A DNA stretch of 64,000 nucleotides. It comes from Arcticibacter eurypsychrophilus. Its GTDB lineage: Bacteria > Bacteroidota > Bacteroidia > Sphingobacteriales > Sphingobacteriaceae. Position numbers and translations under genes: made by a program. The stretch lies in the NCBI RefSeq assembly GCF_001730525.1, contig NZ_MDFN01000004.1, forward strand, positions 1 through 64,000. The letters run 5' to 3'. Within the stretch, counting starts at the first letter, position 1, and the number at the start of each line of letters is the position of its first letter. The notes beneath the pieces were generated by a model. The model had not been told where the DNA came from, did no database searches, and saw nothing but the letters and a program-made list of their open reading frames with translations. Shown in pieces: positions 9,530-19,284 of this stretch.

Positions 9530-11539
9530 ATGACTGAAAAACCGTTCACTGCACTTGACGAACTAAGTGTGAATACCATTCGATTTCTATCCATTGATAT
9601 GGTACAAAAAGCCAACTCCGGTCACCCGGGCTTACCTTTAGGAGCAGCACCAATGGCTTACGTACTTTGGAATCGTTTTCTGAAATTTAATCCTGAAGAC
9701 ACACATTGGCCAAACCATGACCGTTTCATATTATCAGCTGGACACGGTTCAGCATTATTGTACAGCCTGATCCATCTTTGCGGATATGATTTGCCAATGG
9801 AAGAACTTAAACGCTTCAGGCAATTGGGCTCCAAAACCCCTGGACATCCGGAATCTATGTTAACTCCCGGTATCGAAGTTACCACAGGGCCCTTAGGGCA
9901 AGGGTTCGGTAATGGAGTAGGAGTAGCTATTGCCGAAGAATACCTTGCAGCAACCTATAATCGTGAAGGTCACGAAATTATAAATCATTATACCTATGGA
10001 ATTGTGAGCGATGGTGACCTAATGGAAGGAGTGGCTTCTGAAGCTGCTTCACTTGCCGGACATCTGCAATTGGGCAAGCTCATTTATCTTTATGATGACA
10101 ACCTGATCTCATTAGATGGTCCAACCAGCTTATCTTTTACCGAAGATGTAGTAGCCCGTTTCAATGCTTACGGATGGCAAACGCTTACAGTAGAAGATGG
10201 TAATGATTTAGAAGCCATAGAAAAGGCCATATTAGAAGCACAAGCCGAAACAAACAAGCCATCACTTATAGCAGTTAAAACTATTATAGGCTATGGAAGT
10301 CCCCAGGAAGGCACCAATAAAGTACATGGAAATGCCTTAGGGGAAGAGAATGTTAAAAAAACAAAAGAGTTCTTTGGATGGGATCCTGAGAAAACCTTTT
10401 ATGTACCTGAAGAAGTAAAAGGACCTCTTTTAGAGGCTGGTAAAAAAGGCGCTGCACTTGAAATCTTATGGGAAGCTAAATTTGAAGCCTACAGTCAGGC
10501 TTATCCCGAAGAAGCAAAATTATTCAATTTAAGCTTCAGCGGAAAGTTGCCCGAAAATTGGGATGCCAACTTACCAACCTTCAAAGCAGGAGAGTCACTA
10601 GCCACCCGGCAGGCATCAGGCAAAGCGCTTCAAGCCTTGAAAAATGCAATTCCATGGATTATAGGTGGATCTTCCGATCTAGCCAGTTCAAATGAAACCC
10701 CCACACAAAGTGATATCAGCTTTCAACCCGGTCATTACGGAAACAGTAATATCTGGTTTGGTGTAAGGGAACATGCTATGGGATCTATCCTAAATGGAAT
10801 GGCCTCTCACAGTGGTGTACGTGTATACGGAGGTACTTTCTTAACCTTTAGCGACTACATGCGGGGAGCTATTCGTCTGGCTGCCTTAACTCAAGCACCC
10901 GTTACCTATATCTTCACACACGATAGCGTAGGCCTCGGAGAAGATGGACCAACACATCAGCCCGTGGAACAAGTTACGGCCTTACGTGCCATTCCAGGAT
11001 TAACAGTAATCCGTCCGGCCGATGCCAATGAAACCGTTGAAGCATGGCGCATTGCGATCCAAAGAACTAAAGAACCTGTTGCGCTCATCCTTTCCCGACA
11101 GAAACTCCCTAACTTGGATCAGGGTAAATATGCTCCAGCCAGTAACGTAGCTAAAGGTGCATATATTCTGAATGACGCAACCGGTACTCCCGATGTCATC
11201 CTAATTGCTACCGGATCCGAAGTACAGCTCATTTTAGCTGCACAGGAAAAACTGAAACAAGACGGTATTGAAGCCCGGGTGGTAAGTATGCCTTCGTTTG
11301 AGTTATTCGAAAAGCAGGATCAAGCCTATAAGGAAAGTGTTTTTCCACCAAGCATCCATGCCCGTTTAGCTGTTGAAGCAGGAATCACACAAGCCTGGTG
11401 GAAATATGTAACCGCAGAAGGCGATGTAATCGGTATTGATCGTTTTGGCGAATCAGGAGTAGGAGAAGAGGTACTTATCTACTTCGGCTTTACCGTAGAA
11501 AACGTATACAATAAGGCAAAGGCACTTGTAAAATCCTAA
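9530..11539 (+). CDS. tkt: Transketolase
   Basis: The 669-residue enzyme moves two-carbon ketol units between sugar phosphates in the non-oxidative pentose phosphate pathway, using thiamine diphosphate. Typical motifs are present: [18 protein letters not shown] at the N-terminus, [14 protein letters not shown], the cofactor-binding GDGDLMEGV-like stretch (SDGDLMEG), and [13 protein letters not shown] followed by [16 protein letters not shown] in the pyrimidine-binding domain. It is full length and is the first gene of a six-gene same-strand cluster; rpiB starts 7 bp after its stop. Cytoplasmic. Function is as sure as homology by eye allows. Confidence 0.97.
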   Translation: MTEKPFTALDELSVNTIRFLSIDMVQKANSGHPGLPLGAAPMAYVLWNRFLKFNPEDTHWPNHDRFILSAGHGSALLYSLIHLCGYDLPMEELKRFRQLGSKTPGHPESMLTPGIEVTTGPLGQGFGNGVGVAIAEEYLAATYNREGHEIINHYTYGIVSDGDLMEGVASEAASLAGHLQLGKLIYLYDDNLISLDGPTSLSFTEDVVARFNAYGWQTLTVEDGNDLEAIEKAILEAQAETNKPSLIAVKTIIGYGSPQEGTNKVHGNALGEENVKKTKEFFGWDPEKTFYVPEEVKGPLLEAGKKGAALEILWEAKFEAYSQAYPEEAKLFNLSFSGKLPENWDANLPTFKAGESLATRQASGKALQALKNAIPWIIGGSSDLASSNETPTQSDISFQPGHYGNSNIWFGVREHAMGSILNGMASHSGVRVYGGTFLTFSDYMRGAIRLAALTQAPVTYIFTHDSVGLGEDGPTHQPVEQVTALRAIPGLTVIRPADANETVEAWRIAIQRTKEPVALILSRQKLPNLDQGKYAPASNVAKGAYILNDATGTPDVILIATGSEVQLILAAQEKLKQDGIEARVVSMPSFELFEKQDQAYKESVFPPSIHARLAVEAGITQAWWKYVTAEGDVIGIDRFGESGVGEEVLIYFGFTVENVYNKAKALVKS

Positions 11540-11546
11540 TCCTATT

Positions 11547-12005
11547 ATGAAAATTGGTATAGCAGCCGACCATGCCGGCTTTGAACAAAAACAACAATTA
11601 ATCGATCTCCTTACTGATGCTGGTTACGATGTTACTGATTATGGAGCTCATGCTTACGATGCCGCAGACGATTATCCGGATATTATCGTTCCTTTAGGAC
11701 GCGCAATAGCAAAAAAGGAAGTAGACCGTGGTATTGCAGTATGTGGTAGTGGCGTGGGTGTTTCCGTGGCCGCCAATAAAATCGCTGGCGTACGGGCAGC
11801 CCTAATCACGGAAAGCTATTCTGCTCATCAGGGAGTGGAGCATGATGATATGAACCTGATCTGTCTTGGCGGAAGGGTAATTGGCCTGGCTTTAATATGG
11901 GAACTTGTTCAAACCTTTGTTCAGGCTAATTATGATGGCGGAGAACGATTTGAACGTCGTTTAAATAAAGTAATTGCATTAGAAAAAAATCAAACAATAT
12001 TATGA
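11547..12005 (+). CDS. rpiB: Ribose-5-phosphate isomerase B
   Basis: This 152-residue protein of the RpiB/LacAB family interconverts ribose 5-phosphate and ribulose 5-phosphate. It shows the N-terminal IAADHAGFEQKQ substrate-binding segment, the active-site Cys in VCGSGVGVS (the RpiB base) and the ANKIAGVRAAL segment. Length matches the family (about 145-155). It begins 7 bp after tkt, and its TGA overlaps the tal ATG by four bases, which implies coupled translation inside the pentose-phosphate operon. Confidence 0.95.
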   Translation: MKIGIAADHAGFEQKQQLIDLLTDAGYDVTDYGAHAYDAADDYPDIIVPLGRAIAKKEVDRGIAVCGSGVGVSVAANKIAGVRAALITESYSAHQGVEHDDMNLICLGGRVIGLALIWELVQTFVQANYDGGERFERRLNKVIALEKNQTIL

Positions 12006-13132
12006 AAAATCCATTAGCAAAAATTCCAACATTTGGCCAAAGTATCTGGCTGGATTACATACGCAGAAAATTTATAGCTTCCGGTGAGCTTAAAAAACTG
12101 ATTGATGAAGATGAATTAAGGGGACTTACTTCAAACCCTGCTATTTTTGAAGAAGCCATATCAAATAGTGACGACTATGCTGACACCATTAAAAAATTAG
12201 CTAAAGCAGGTAAGTCTGCAGAAGAGATTTTTTTAAATTTAGCCATTGAAGATGTTCAAAGCGCTGCGGATTTATTTAAAGGCGTGTATGAAAAAACAAA
12301 TGCGCTGGATGGTTATGTGAGTTTGGAAGTATCTCCCGGACTAGCGCTAGTGACCGAAGGCACGATCACAGAAGCCCGTTCTTCATGGGTGACCCTCGAT
12401 CGTAAAAATGTGATGATTAAAGTTCCTGGAACAAATGAAGGCTTACCTGCTATCGAGCAGTTAATCAGTGATGGGATTAACATCAACGTCACTTTATTGT
12501 TCGGATTGGATCGTTATAGTAAAGTAGCCGATGCCTATATCACAGGATTAGAAAAACGTGTTGAAAAAGGTGAATCAATAGAAAACGTAGCTTCTGTCGC
12601 CAGCTTTTTCTTAAGCCGGATCGATACACTGATCGATCCTATGTTGCAAGAAATCGTAGATCAAAAGAGTGACCATTCCACTTTAGCAAAGGGATTGTTA
12701 GGCAAAATTGCCATCACCAGTGCACGGTTAGCTTACAAGATCTTCAAGGAAAAATTCTCCTCCGATCGTTTCATAGCGCTGAAAGAAAAAGGTGCAAAAC
12801 CGCAACGCTTACTTTGGGCCAGTACCAGTACTAAAAACCCGACATACAATGAATTGATGTACATTGAAGCATTGATTGGTCCCGAAACGGTCAATACGGT
12901 TCCCAAGGAAACTTTAAATTCATATCGCAAACACGGTAACCCTGCAAACCGCTTGGAAGAAGGAATAGAAGAAGCAGAGATTTCACATCAACAATTAAAA
13001 GAAGTAGGTATAGATCTGGATGCTGTAACTAAACAGTTAGAAGAAGAGGGGATTCAAAAATTCATCAAGCCATTTGATAGTTTAATGAGCGCGTTAAATG
13101 AAAAACGGGAAGAAAAGTTAGAATCTAAATAA
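12002..13132 (+). CDS. tal: Transaldolase
   Basis: The 376-residue protein belongs to the longer transaldolase subfamily known from actinobacteria and Bacteroidota (E. coli TalB is 317). It transfers the dihydroxyacetone unit in the non-oxidative pentose phosphate pathway. GLTSNPAIFEEAI at the N-terminus and the Schiff-base lysine in VMIKVPGTNEG (Lys140) are clear, as is NVTLLFGLDRY. Its ATG overlaps the rpiB stop, and gnd follows after 19 bp. The C-terminal end carries a charged tail (NEKREEKLESK) without known role. Confidence 0.95.
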   Translation: MKNPLAKIPTFGQSIWLDYIRRKFIASGELKKLIDEDELRGLTSNPAIFEEAISNSDDYADTIKKLAKAGKSAEEIFLNLAIEDVQSAADLFKGVYEKTNALDGYVSLEVSPGLALVTEGTITEARSSWVTLDRKNVMIKVPGTNEGLPAIEQLISDGININVTLLFGLDRYSKVADAYITGLEKRVEKGESIENVASVASFFLSRIDTLIDPMLQEIVDQKSDHSTLAKGLLGKIAITSARLAYKIFKEKFSSDRFIALKEKGAKPQRLLWASTSTKNPTYNELMYIEALIGPETVNTVPKETLNSYRKHGNPANRLEEGIEEAEISHQQLKEVGIDLDAVTKQLEEEGIQKFIKPFDSLMSALNEKREEKLESK

Positions 13133-13151
13133 AGACGATTGTACATACGAC

Positions 13152-14570
13152 ATGGAAATATATGATTTTGGAATGGTAGGTCTCGGTGTGATGGGCCGGA
13201 ACCTGCTATTAAATATGGCAGACAATAATTTTGCTGTTTCAGGACTTGATATTGATCAGGAAAAAGTAGATTTTCTTGAAAAAGACGCCAAAAGCGGGCA
13301 GCAGGTTAAAGGAACTACCTCGGCTAAGGAATTTATAGAGTCTTTAAAAAAGCCACGTGCTTTGATGCTTTTGGTTCCGGCAGGAAAACCCGTTGATACA
13401 GTGATACAGAACTTGCTTCCATTTCTGGAAAAAGATGATATTGTTATTGATGGAGGAAACTCTCATTTTATGGATACCAACCGTCGTGTTACGGAACTCA
13501 ATGAAGAGGGAATCCACTTCTTTGGGATGGGCATATCCGGTGGAGAAAAAGGAGCCCGCATGGGTCCAAGTATGATGCCCGGAGGCGATAAAGAAGCGTA
13601 CGAACGTCTCCGTCCAATCTTTGAAGCCATCTCTGCCAAGGTAAATAATGAACCCTGTGTGACCTACATGGGGATGGGTTCCGCTGGTCACTATGTCAAA
13701 ATGGTACATAATGGAATTGAGTATGGCATTATGCAGCTTATTTCTGAAGCGTACGATCTGTTGAAAAGAGGATTGGGTTACAGTGATGTGGATCTTCAAA
13801 AAACGTTTGAAGAGTGGAATCAGGGAGAACTCCAGTCCTATCTTTTGGAAATTACAGGAGAGGTACTGAATAAATTTGATGACATTACGGGAATCAGGTT
13901 AGTAAACCTCATTTCCGACCGTGCCATGGCTAAAGGAACCGGTAAATGGACCTCTCAAAATGCTATGGATCTCCAGTCACCTATTCCGGTGATTGATGCA
14001 GCAGTTACCATGCGCGATTTGTCCACTTACAAAGATGAGCGGGTTAAAGCATCTACTGTACTACACTGGAACAATCCAAAAGATGGAATCTCTGATACGA
14101 AACTGGAACTGATTAGTCAGATCAAAGATGCCTATCATTTTGCTATGATCACCATATATGCACAGGGGATGGCTCAATTGCATAAAGCATCGAATGAATA
14201 TCATTATGGGCTGAATCCGGAAAACATTGCCCGAATCTGGAGAGGTGGATGTATCATCCGTGCATTGTGCTTAGAAGATTTCAGAAAAGCCTTTAACAAA
14301 AACAGGGAACTCCTCAATCTGATGCTGGATGAGCAGATTGCCGGTACCCTCATGTCCAAACAGCAGGCTATACGTTCGACCATTAAGCTGGCCGTAGATA
14401 AAGGTGTTCCTGTTGCCGCTTTTATGTCCTCTCTTGCCTATTTTGATGCTTATAGGAGTGCAACTTTGCCAACAAACCTGGTACAAGCACAGCGCGACTA
14501 TTTTGGGGCGCATCTTTATGAGCGGATTGATCAGGAAGGTACATTTCATACGCATTGGGATCAACAGTAA
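13152..14570 (+). CDS. gnd: 6-phosphogluconate dehydrogenase (decarboxylating)
   Basis: The 472-residue enzyme oxidises 6-phosphogluconate to ribulose 5-phosphate and CO2 with NADP. The Rossmann motif GLGVMGRNLLLNMAD opens the protein. The substrate-binding stretch GISGGEKGARMGPSMMPGG and the HYVKMVHNGIEYG segment with the catalytic lysine follow, and a helical C-terminal domain ends with RTDYFGAHLYERID-like sequence (RDYFGAHLYERID). Full length. Third pathway step of the oxidative branch, encoded here just before zwf, so the gene order runs against the pathway order. Confidence 0.97.
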   Translation: MEIYDFGMVGLGVMGRNLLLNMADNNFAVSGLDIDQEKVDFLEKDAKSGQQVKGTTSAKEFIESLKKPRALMLLVPAGKPVDTVIQNLLPFLEKDDIVIDGGNSHFMDTNRRVTELNEEGIHFFGMGISGGEKGARMGPSMMPGGDKEAYERLRPIFEAISAKVNNEPCVTYMGMGSAGHYVKMVHNGIEYGIMQLISEAYDLLKRGLGYSDVDLQKTFEEWNQGELQSYLLEITGEVLNKFDDITGIRLVNLISDRAMAKGTGKWTSQNAMDLQSPIPVIDAAVTMRDLSTYKDERVKASTVLHWNNPKDGISDTKLELISQIKDAYHFAMITIYAQGMAQLHKASNEYHYGLNPENIARIWRGGCIIRALCLEDFRKAFNKNRELLNLMLDEQIAGTLMSKQQAIRSTIKLAVDKGVPVAAFMSSLAYFDAYRSATLPTNLVQAQRDYFGAHLYERIDQEGTFHTHWDQQ

Positions 14571-14591
14571 CCTTCATCAAATACATTTACC

Positions 14592-16094
14592 ATGAAATCG
14601 AATAAAAAGGCAGATGCCACGATCATTATAATTTTCGGAGGCACAGGTGACCTGGCGAAAAGAAAGTTAATACCCGCATTCTATAATTTGTTCCTTGAAG
14701 ATTGGATGCCTGATAAATTCGCCATTATTGGTTTAGGTAGAACACCATTAGATGATGAGCAATATAGGGAACGCTTGCATGAGGGGCTCGTTGAGTTTTC
14801 CAGAACCAAACCGGAGAGCTCAAAATGGGACTCTTTTAAACCAGCTGTTTCCTATTTTATATCTGAAATAAGTAAAGCAGAATCTTATAAGGATCTTGCA
14901 AAAAAGCTGGATGATCAGGATATAACCTGGGGAACACGAGCGAACCGCATATTTTATCTTTCTGTATCTCCCCAGTTTATTGAGGCGGTAACGATTAATA
15001 TCAGTAAGGCTAATTTAGCTCCCAATCCGGAAACAGACCGCATTGTTGTTGAAAAACCATTCGGGCACAATAAAGAAACCGCCATAGAACTAAATAACCT
15101 GCTTACCCTAACTTTCCAGGAAAAGCAAATCTATCGCATTGACCATTATTTGGGTAAAGAAACGGTGCAAAACATCCTTGCTTTTCGCTTTGCCAATGCG
15201 CTTTTTGAACCTATCTGGAATCGTAATTATATTGATTATGTGCAGCTTACTGTAGCTGAACAGGTAGGTGTAGAGGAGCGGGGCGACTATTATGAAGGTT
15301 CGGGCGCACTGCGTGATATGATTCAGAATCACCTCCTTCAGGTGCTTTGCATGATTGCGATGGAACCACCTATATCTTTTGAGGCCGAAGAAATACGAAA
15401 CCGAAAAGTTGACGTATTGCGTGCTATCCGCCGTATAAAACCGGAAGAAGTTCATCAATATGCGGTAAGGGGACAATATGCAGATGGATGGTTAGAAGGA
15501 AAGAAAGTACCCGCCTACCGGAATGAACCTGAAGTTAATCCCCGCTCCAATACGGAAACCTATGTAGCGATTAAATTCTTTCTAGATAACTGGAGATGGC
15601 AAAGCGTACCGTTCTATCTCCGTACTGGTAAGCGGATGCAGGAGAAAACTTCCTCCATTACTATTCATTTTCGTCCGGTGCCACATTCTACGTTTTCAAA
15701 CAATCAATCGGACAGTTTCATGAACAACAGGCTGACAATTGACATCCAACCACATATGGATATCCGCCTGCGGTTCATGGCAAAAAAAGCAGGTCTGGAA
15801 ATGAGCCTGAATCCTGCAGAAATGGTCTTTGATTATGATAAATGCTCCACACAAACTCCCGAAGCATATGAAACCCTGCTCCTGGATGCCATGTTGGGCG
15901 ATGCCACCTTATTTATGCGTTCCGATCAAGTAGAGGAAGCATGGGATGTAATCAAGCCTATTCAGGAAGTATGGGAAAACAGGGAATCGCTTGATTTTGC
16001 TAACTATGCCGCAGGAACCTGGGGACCCGAAAGCGCCGAAGCCCTGATTGCCAAAGAAGGGCACGTTTGGGCGGTTAATTTACATTCAAAGTAA
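14592..16094 (+). CDS. zwf: Glucose-6-phosphate 1-dehydrogenase
   Basis: The 500-residue enzyme makes 6-phosphogluconolactone and NADPH from glucose 6-phosphate. The nucleotide-binding IFGGTGDLAKRKLIPA lies at the N-terminus, and the substrate and catalytic motif RIDHYLGKETVQN is intact, as is VEKPFGHN. It starts 21 bp after gnd and is followed by pgl 5 bp later, so the three oxidative-branch enzymes are co-encoded. Length is usual for the family. Cytoplasmic. No regulatory site is visible between the genes. Confidence 0.97.
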   Translation: MKSNKKADATIIIIFGGTGDLAKRKLIPAFYNLFLEDWMPDKFAIIGLGRTPLDDEQYRERLHEGLVEFSRTKPESSKWDSFKPAVSYFISEISKAESYKDLAKKLDDQDITWGTRANRIFYLSVSPQFIEAVTINISKANLAPNPETDRIVVEKPFGHNKETAIELNNLLTLTFQEKQIYRIDHYLGKETVQNILAFRFANALFEPIWNRNYIDYVQLTVAEQVGVEERGDYYEGSGALRDMIQNHLLQVLCMIAMEPPISFEAEEIRNRKVDVLRAIRRIKPEEVHQYAVRGQYADGWLEGKKVPAYRNEPEVNPRSNTETYVAIKFFLDNWRWQSVPFYLRTGKRMQEKTSSITIHFRPVPHSTFSNNQSDSFMNNRLTIDIQPHMDIRLRFMAKKAGLEMSLNPAEMVFDYDKCSTQTPEAYETLLLDAMLGDATLFMRSDQVEEAWDVIKPIQEVWENRESLDFANYAAGTWGPESAEALIAKEGHVWAVNLHSK

Positions 16095-16099
16095 AATAA

Positions 16100-16825
16100 A
16101 TGATTGGGATTTATAAAAACCAACAAGATTTAAGTAAAGCGGCTGCGGATCTGTTTACCGCTTGCGCAAAAGATGCAATTACAAAAAGAGGATCTTTTAC
16201 TGTTGCTTTAACCGGCGGTAATTCCCCTGCATTATTATATACCCTGCTAGGCGACAGTCCATACCAGGAAGAAGTTGAATGGGATAAAGTATTTATATAT
16301 TGGGGAGATGAACGCTGGGTTCCTTTGGATGATGAAAAAAGCAATGCCCGTATGGCATTCGACACCCTACTCAATCATGTTCCTATTCCACATGATCATA
16401 TTTACCCGATGTGGGAAGCGGGAGAGTCACCTCAGCTGTACGCCATTAAATATGAAGAACTCCTGGATCTTCATGTTACGTCAGGCCAATTTGATCTGAT
16501 CCTTTTAGGCATGGGAGAAGATGGTCATACAGCCTCTTTATTTCCAGGGACAGCTGTACTGCAGGAGAAGAAAAAAGGAGTTGCTGCTTATTATCTGGCT
16601 GAACAGGAAATGTATCGGATCACACTTACTGCCCCTCTGATTAACAAGGCACGCACTATTGTCTTTATGCTTTACGGATCAAATAAGGCAAATGCACTGC
16701 ATGAAGTGCTGGAAGGGGATCGCAATATCGAGAAATATCCGGCTCAGCTGATTCAACCCCTCGATGGAGAAGTGCATTGGCTGGTGGATGAAGCGGCAGC
16801 TAAAAAATTAGCCTCAAGAAAATAA
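16100..16825 (+). CDS. pgl: 6-phosphogluconolactonase (DevB/SOL type)
   Basis: The 241-residue protein hydrolyses 6-phosphogluconolactone between the Zwf and Gnd reactions. Family motifs are TGGNSPALLYTLL, the YWGDERWVP segment and GMGEDGHTASLFPG. It is last in the six-gene pentose-phosphate cluster. Only ribulose-phosphate 3-epimerase is missing to complete the pathway, and that gene is often encoded elsewhere. No convincing hairpin terminator is seen in the 100 bp after its stop. Confidence 0.95.
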   Translation: MIGIYKNQQDLSKAAADLFTACAKDAITKRGSFTVALTGGNSPALLYTLLGDSPYQEEVEWDKVFIYWGDERWVPLDDEKSNARMAFDTLLNHVPIPHDHIYPMWEAGESPQLYAIKYEELLDLHVTSGQFDLILLGMGEDGHTASLFPGTAVLQEKKKGVAAYYLAEQEMYRITLTAPLINKARTIVFMLYGSNKANALHEVLEGDRNIEKYPAQLIQPLDGEVHWLVDEAAAKKLASRK

Positions 16826-16928
16826 TTTAAGCGAACTGCACAATTTTATACATATAAAGTACAAACTATATATTCTGTTAAACTATTATACGCAAAGATC
16901 GTAATTATATAAACACATGACCTTTCAT

Positions 16929-17912
16929 ATGAAACGCTTTCTTTTTACTTTATTAACTACGTCTATTATTTGTGGAGCCTGTAAAAAGGATGAAAAAATT
17001 ATTGCTGACCCAATAATAACGTCCTCTGCACTACATGATGATCTGCTTTTTGTAAATAAGCACGACTTTCAGATCACAGCAAGTGAAGCAGCCACTTACT
17101 CTTCCTCCGATCCCAGTATTACTATTTCCAAATCAGGTTTAATTAGCCGGGTTACCTCCGGCGAAATTGTTATTGTAAATGTAAGCTGGACCAGGACAGG
17201 CAAAACGGAAAAATTACACGTTTTAGGCTCTACTGATAATGAACATGTAAATCCCTTCGAAAAGTTTCGTGGTGCTACATCAGATAACCCAGACGGGCAA
17301 TATATTAAAGGTTGGGCAACACTTCGCAAACTGGCCGAATCAGGTCAAACTTATTTCATTGTTCTTCGGCATGCAGATGCTAGTCTAGGAATGGATTACA
17401 GCTTAGGTCATCAGGACCCAGTAATACCAGCAAACTGGTGGAAATCATGTGATACTGCTTTGGCCAGACAGCTCAATCCGCAGGGAAAAGTCAGAGCCAC
17501 TGAGCTTGGAGTTGTGTTTAAAGATTTAAAAATGCCTATCACCCGCGTGATCAGCAGTGAATTCTGCCGGGCGTTGACTACTGCCCAATTAATCAATTCG
17601 GGCCCATCTATCAGTATAGATAAACGGATCAATCATCCTGAATATCTCAAGACTGGTGAAACATTGTTCCAGGGACTTCAGCATATTATCAGTGAAACTC
17701 CAGTAGACAATAAGATCACGTTGATTTCTACCCATCATCCGATTAATGAATTCAATGATAGTGGCATTGCTAGCTTTCCAAAGGTTTCTGTATATAATTG
17801 GACAGCTGCCTATTTTGTAAAAGTAAACGCCGATAAAACCTTCACCTATGAAGGAGCGGCCTCATTTGGGATGTTTAAATATTGGAGGGATTTGAAGCTA
17901 AATAAAATTTAA
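16929..17912 (+). CDS. Putative lipoprotein with Ig-like region and histidine-phosphatase-like domain
   Basis: I chose the ATG giving MKRFLFTLLTTSI because it starts a lipoprotein signal; an ATG 12 bases upstream is also in frame. The acylated Cys is probably in CGACKKD. Residues of about 30-100 resemble a bacterial Ig-like (BIG2) fold (SSDPSITISKSGLISRVTSGE). The rest resembles histidine phosphatases: FIVLRHADAS holds the RH pair, SSEFCRALTTAQLI the conserved Ser/Arg part and STHHPINEF the second His. Such a pairing would be an outer-membrane or periplasmic phosphatase. Substrate unknown. It follows pgl by about 100 bp and is probably transcribed separately. Confidence 0.6.
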   Translation: MKRFLFTLLTTSIICGACKKDEKIIADPIITSSALHDDLLFVNKHDFQITASEAATYSSSDPSITISKSGLISRVTSGEIVIVNVSWTRTGKTEKLHVLGSTDNEHVNPFEKFRGATSDNPDGQYIKGWATLRKLAESGQTYFIVLRHADASLGMDYSLGHQDPVIPANWWKSCDTALARQLNPQGKVRATELGVVFKDLKMPITRVISSEFCRALTTAQLINSGPSISIDKRINHPEYLKTGETLFQGLQHIISETPVDNKITLISTHHPINEFNDSGIASFPKVSVYNWTAAYFVKVNADKTFTYEGAASFGMFKYWRDLKLNKI

Positions 17913-17917
17913 TTGGC

Positions 17918-17925
17918 TACATTTG
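17918..17925 (+). promoter_or_regulatory. Candidate Bacteroidota -7 promoter element
   Basis: TACATTTG fits the TAnnTTTG consensus of the Bacteroidota housekeeping sigma factor. A TTTG at 17891-17894 lies 23 bases upstream as a possible -33 element, slightly long. The first gene of the copper-type cluster starts about 20 bases downstream. Match by eye only. Confidence 0.35.
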
Positions 17926-17945
17926 TCCTGAAATAGGGTAAAACA

Positions 17946-18320
17946 TTGTTTAAAATAGGTTTAATAATGGTTTTAGTCATGTCCATCATGGCACATACGG
18001 TCAGCAGAAGTCTGCTGCTTGCAACCTATTATACCAATACTGCTGCTTACGAAAAACTTTGTATCAACAAGAAATTGCCGATATTACATTGTAACGGTAA
18101 GTGTGCGTTAGCAAAAAAGATTAAACAGGAAGAGAGTAAAAAAGATAAAAGTAATACCAAAACAGCTTCCGATACAGAAATACTCCTGATGAATCAAAAG
18201 GCCTTTAGCCCGATTCATCAGGTAGTTCAATCCTACAGCCTTCTACAACTTCTATATCCCCAGTCCATAGGGGAACCTACTGCTTTTAACGAAATTGTAT
18301 ATCATCCACCATCCTGTTAA
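17946..18320 (+). CDS. Small exported or membrane protein with CNGKC motif
   Basis: The 124-residue product starts at a TTG (an in-frame ATG is at 17967). It has one N-terminal hydrophobic segment and the motif LHCNGKCALAKKIKQEE, followed by a Lys-rich stretch. I recall small Bacteroidota proteins with a CNGKC motif encoded next to copper or heavy-metal TonB receptors, and this one also lies upstream of a YtkA/FixH-like lipoprotein and a TonB receptor. The two cysteines could bind metal, but this is inference. It is not part of a family I can name. Confidence 0.6.
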   Translation: MFKIGLIMVLVMSIMAHTVSRSLLLATYYTNTAAYEKLCINKKLPILHCNGKCALAKKIKQEESKKDKSNTKTASDTEILLMNQKAFSPIHQVVQSYSLLQLLYPQSIGEPTAFNEIVYHPPSC

Positions 18321-18484
18321 GAAAACTCCAATTCTTATTCAAGACAAATCAACTGATTGACATTCTTTATTTTGAATGTTGCTATTGGCATTAATACCCA
18401 TTAGAAATCAGTGTATCAATTTCTTTATTTGATGTCAATTCCTTCAAAATGGAATGAAGCATCTGTTGCTAAGCATTTTAAAAA

Positions 18485-19273
18485 ATGAAAAAAATTATAA
18501 ATATATTCCTCTTAATAGTAGGAATCACCTTTTTTGCTGCTTGTTCTAAAGACACAGAAACTACACCTGATCCCGAAAAAACAAAGATTGCCGAAAGTAC
18601 CACAACAAGTGGCCTTACCGTTTCACTATGGTCCGATCAAACCAGTTATTTGGTAGCCTACAACAAAGTATACGTCCAGGTTAAAAAGGCGGATGGATCA
18701 TCCGTAACCAATGCAACGGTTACCTACAGCCCGTTAATGGACATGACGACCATGAAACATTCCAGTCCGGTCGAACAACCCGTTTATAACACTTCCGATC
18801 AACTTTACGAAGGAGCAGTCGTTTTTTCTATGCCATCAGGCATGATGGGCAGCTGGGGCCTGACCGTCAAGGTCAATAATGAAAGCCTTGTATTTAATGT
18901 ATCCGTTAACGCTACGGTTACGAACACGAAACATACCGGAACATTTTTAGGAACCGACGGCAAAAGTTATAGCGTATCACTGGTACAGCCATCAACCCCT
19001 AAAATAGGGATGAACGATCTGGAAATCCTGGTAAATGTAAAACAAGACATGCTAACCTTCCCTCCGGATGCAGGTCTGACTATAGAAGTGACCCCTGAAA
19101 TGCCATCAATGGGACATGGCTCACCCAACAATGTAAACCCGGTAAGCAGTAGCAATGGGCATTACAAAGGGAAAGTTAATTTCACCATGTCAGGTGACTG
19201 GCGTTTACATTTGAAATTGCTTCGAAACAACACTGTTATCGTTGAAGATGCTGCATTGGATCTTTTGTTCTAG
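18485..19273 (+). CDS. YtkA/FixH-like lipoprotein, His/Met-rich
   Basis: The 262-residue protein has a lipoprotein signal ending FFAACSKD. The body reads as two similar beta-sandwich halves of the YtkA/FixH type, with GLTVSLWSDQTSYLVAYNKVYVQVKK near the start split by the mature sequence. Metal-ligand-rich stretches are MDMTTMKHSSP in the first half and PEMPSMGHGSP in the second, at equivalent positions. GSWGLTVKVN and DWRLHLKLLR are the paired strand ends. It is followed after 11 bp by a TonB receptor gene. A periplasmic copper-binding role is likely from the Met/His loops and neighbours, but not proven. Confidence 0.7.
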   Translation: MKKIINIFLLIVGITFFAACSKDTETTPDPEKTKIAESTTTSGLTVSLWSDQTSYLVAYNKVYVQVKKADGSSVTNATVTYSPLMDMTTMKHSSPVEQPVYNTSDQLYEGAVVFSMPSGMMGSWGLTVKVNNESLVFNVSVNATVTNTKHTGTFLGTDGKSYSVSLVQPSTPKIGMNDLEILVNVKQDMLTFPPDAGLTIEVTPEMPSMGHGSPNNVNPVSSSNGHYKGKVNFTMSGDWRLHLKLLRNNTVIVEDAALDLLF

Positions 19274-19284
19274 AGAGTATCCTC

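Noticed and set aside
13344-13799. 151-codon frame opposite gnd
   Set aside because: It is fully inside a well-conserved gene on the other strand and has no family likeness.
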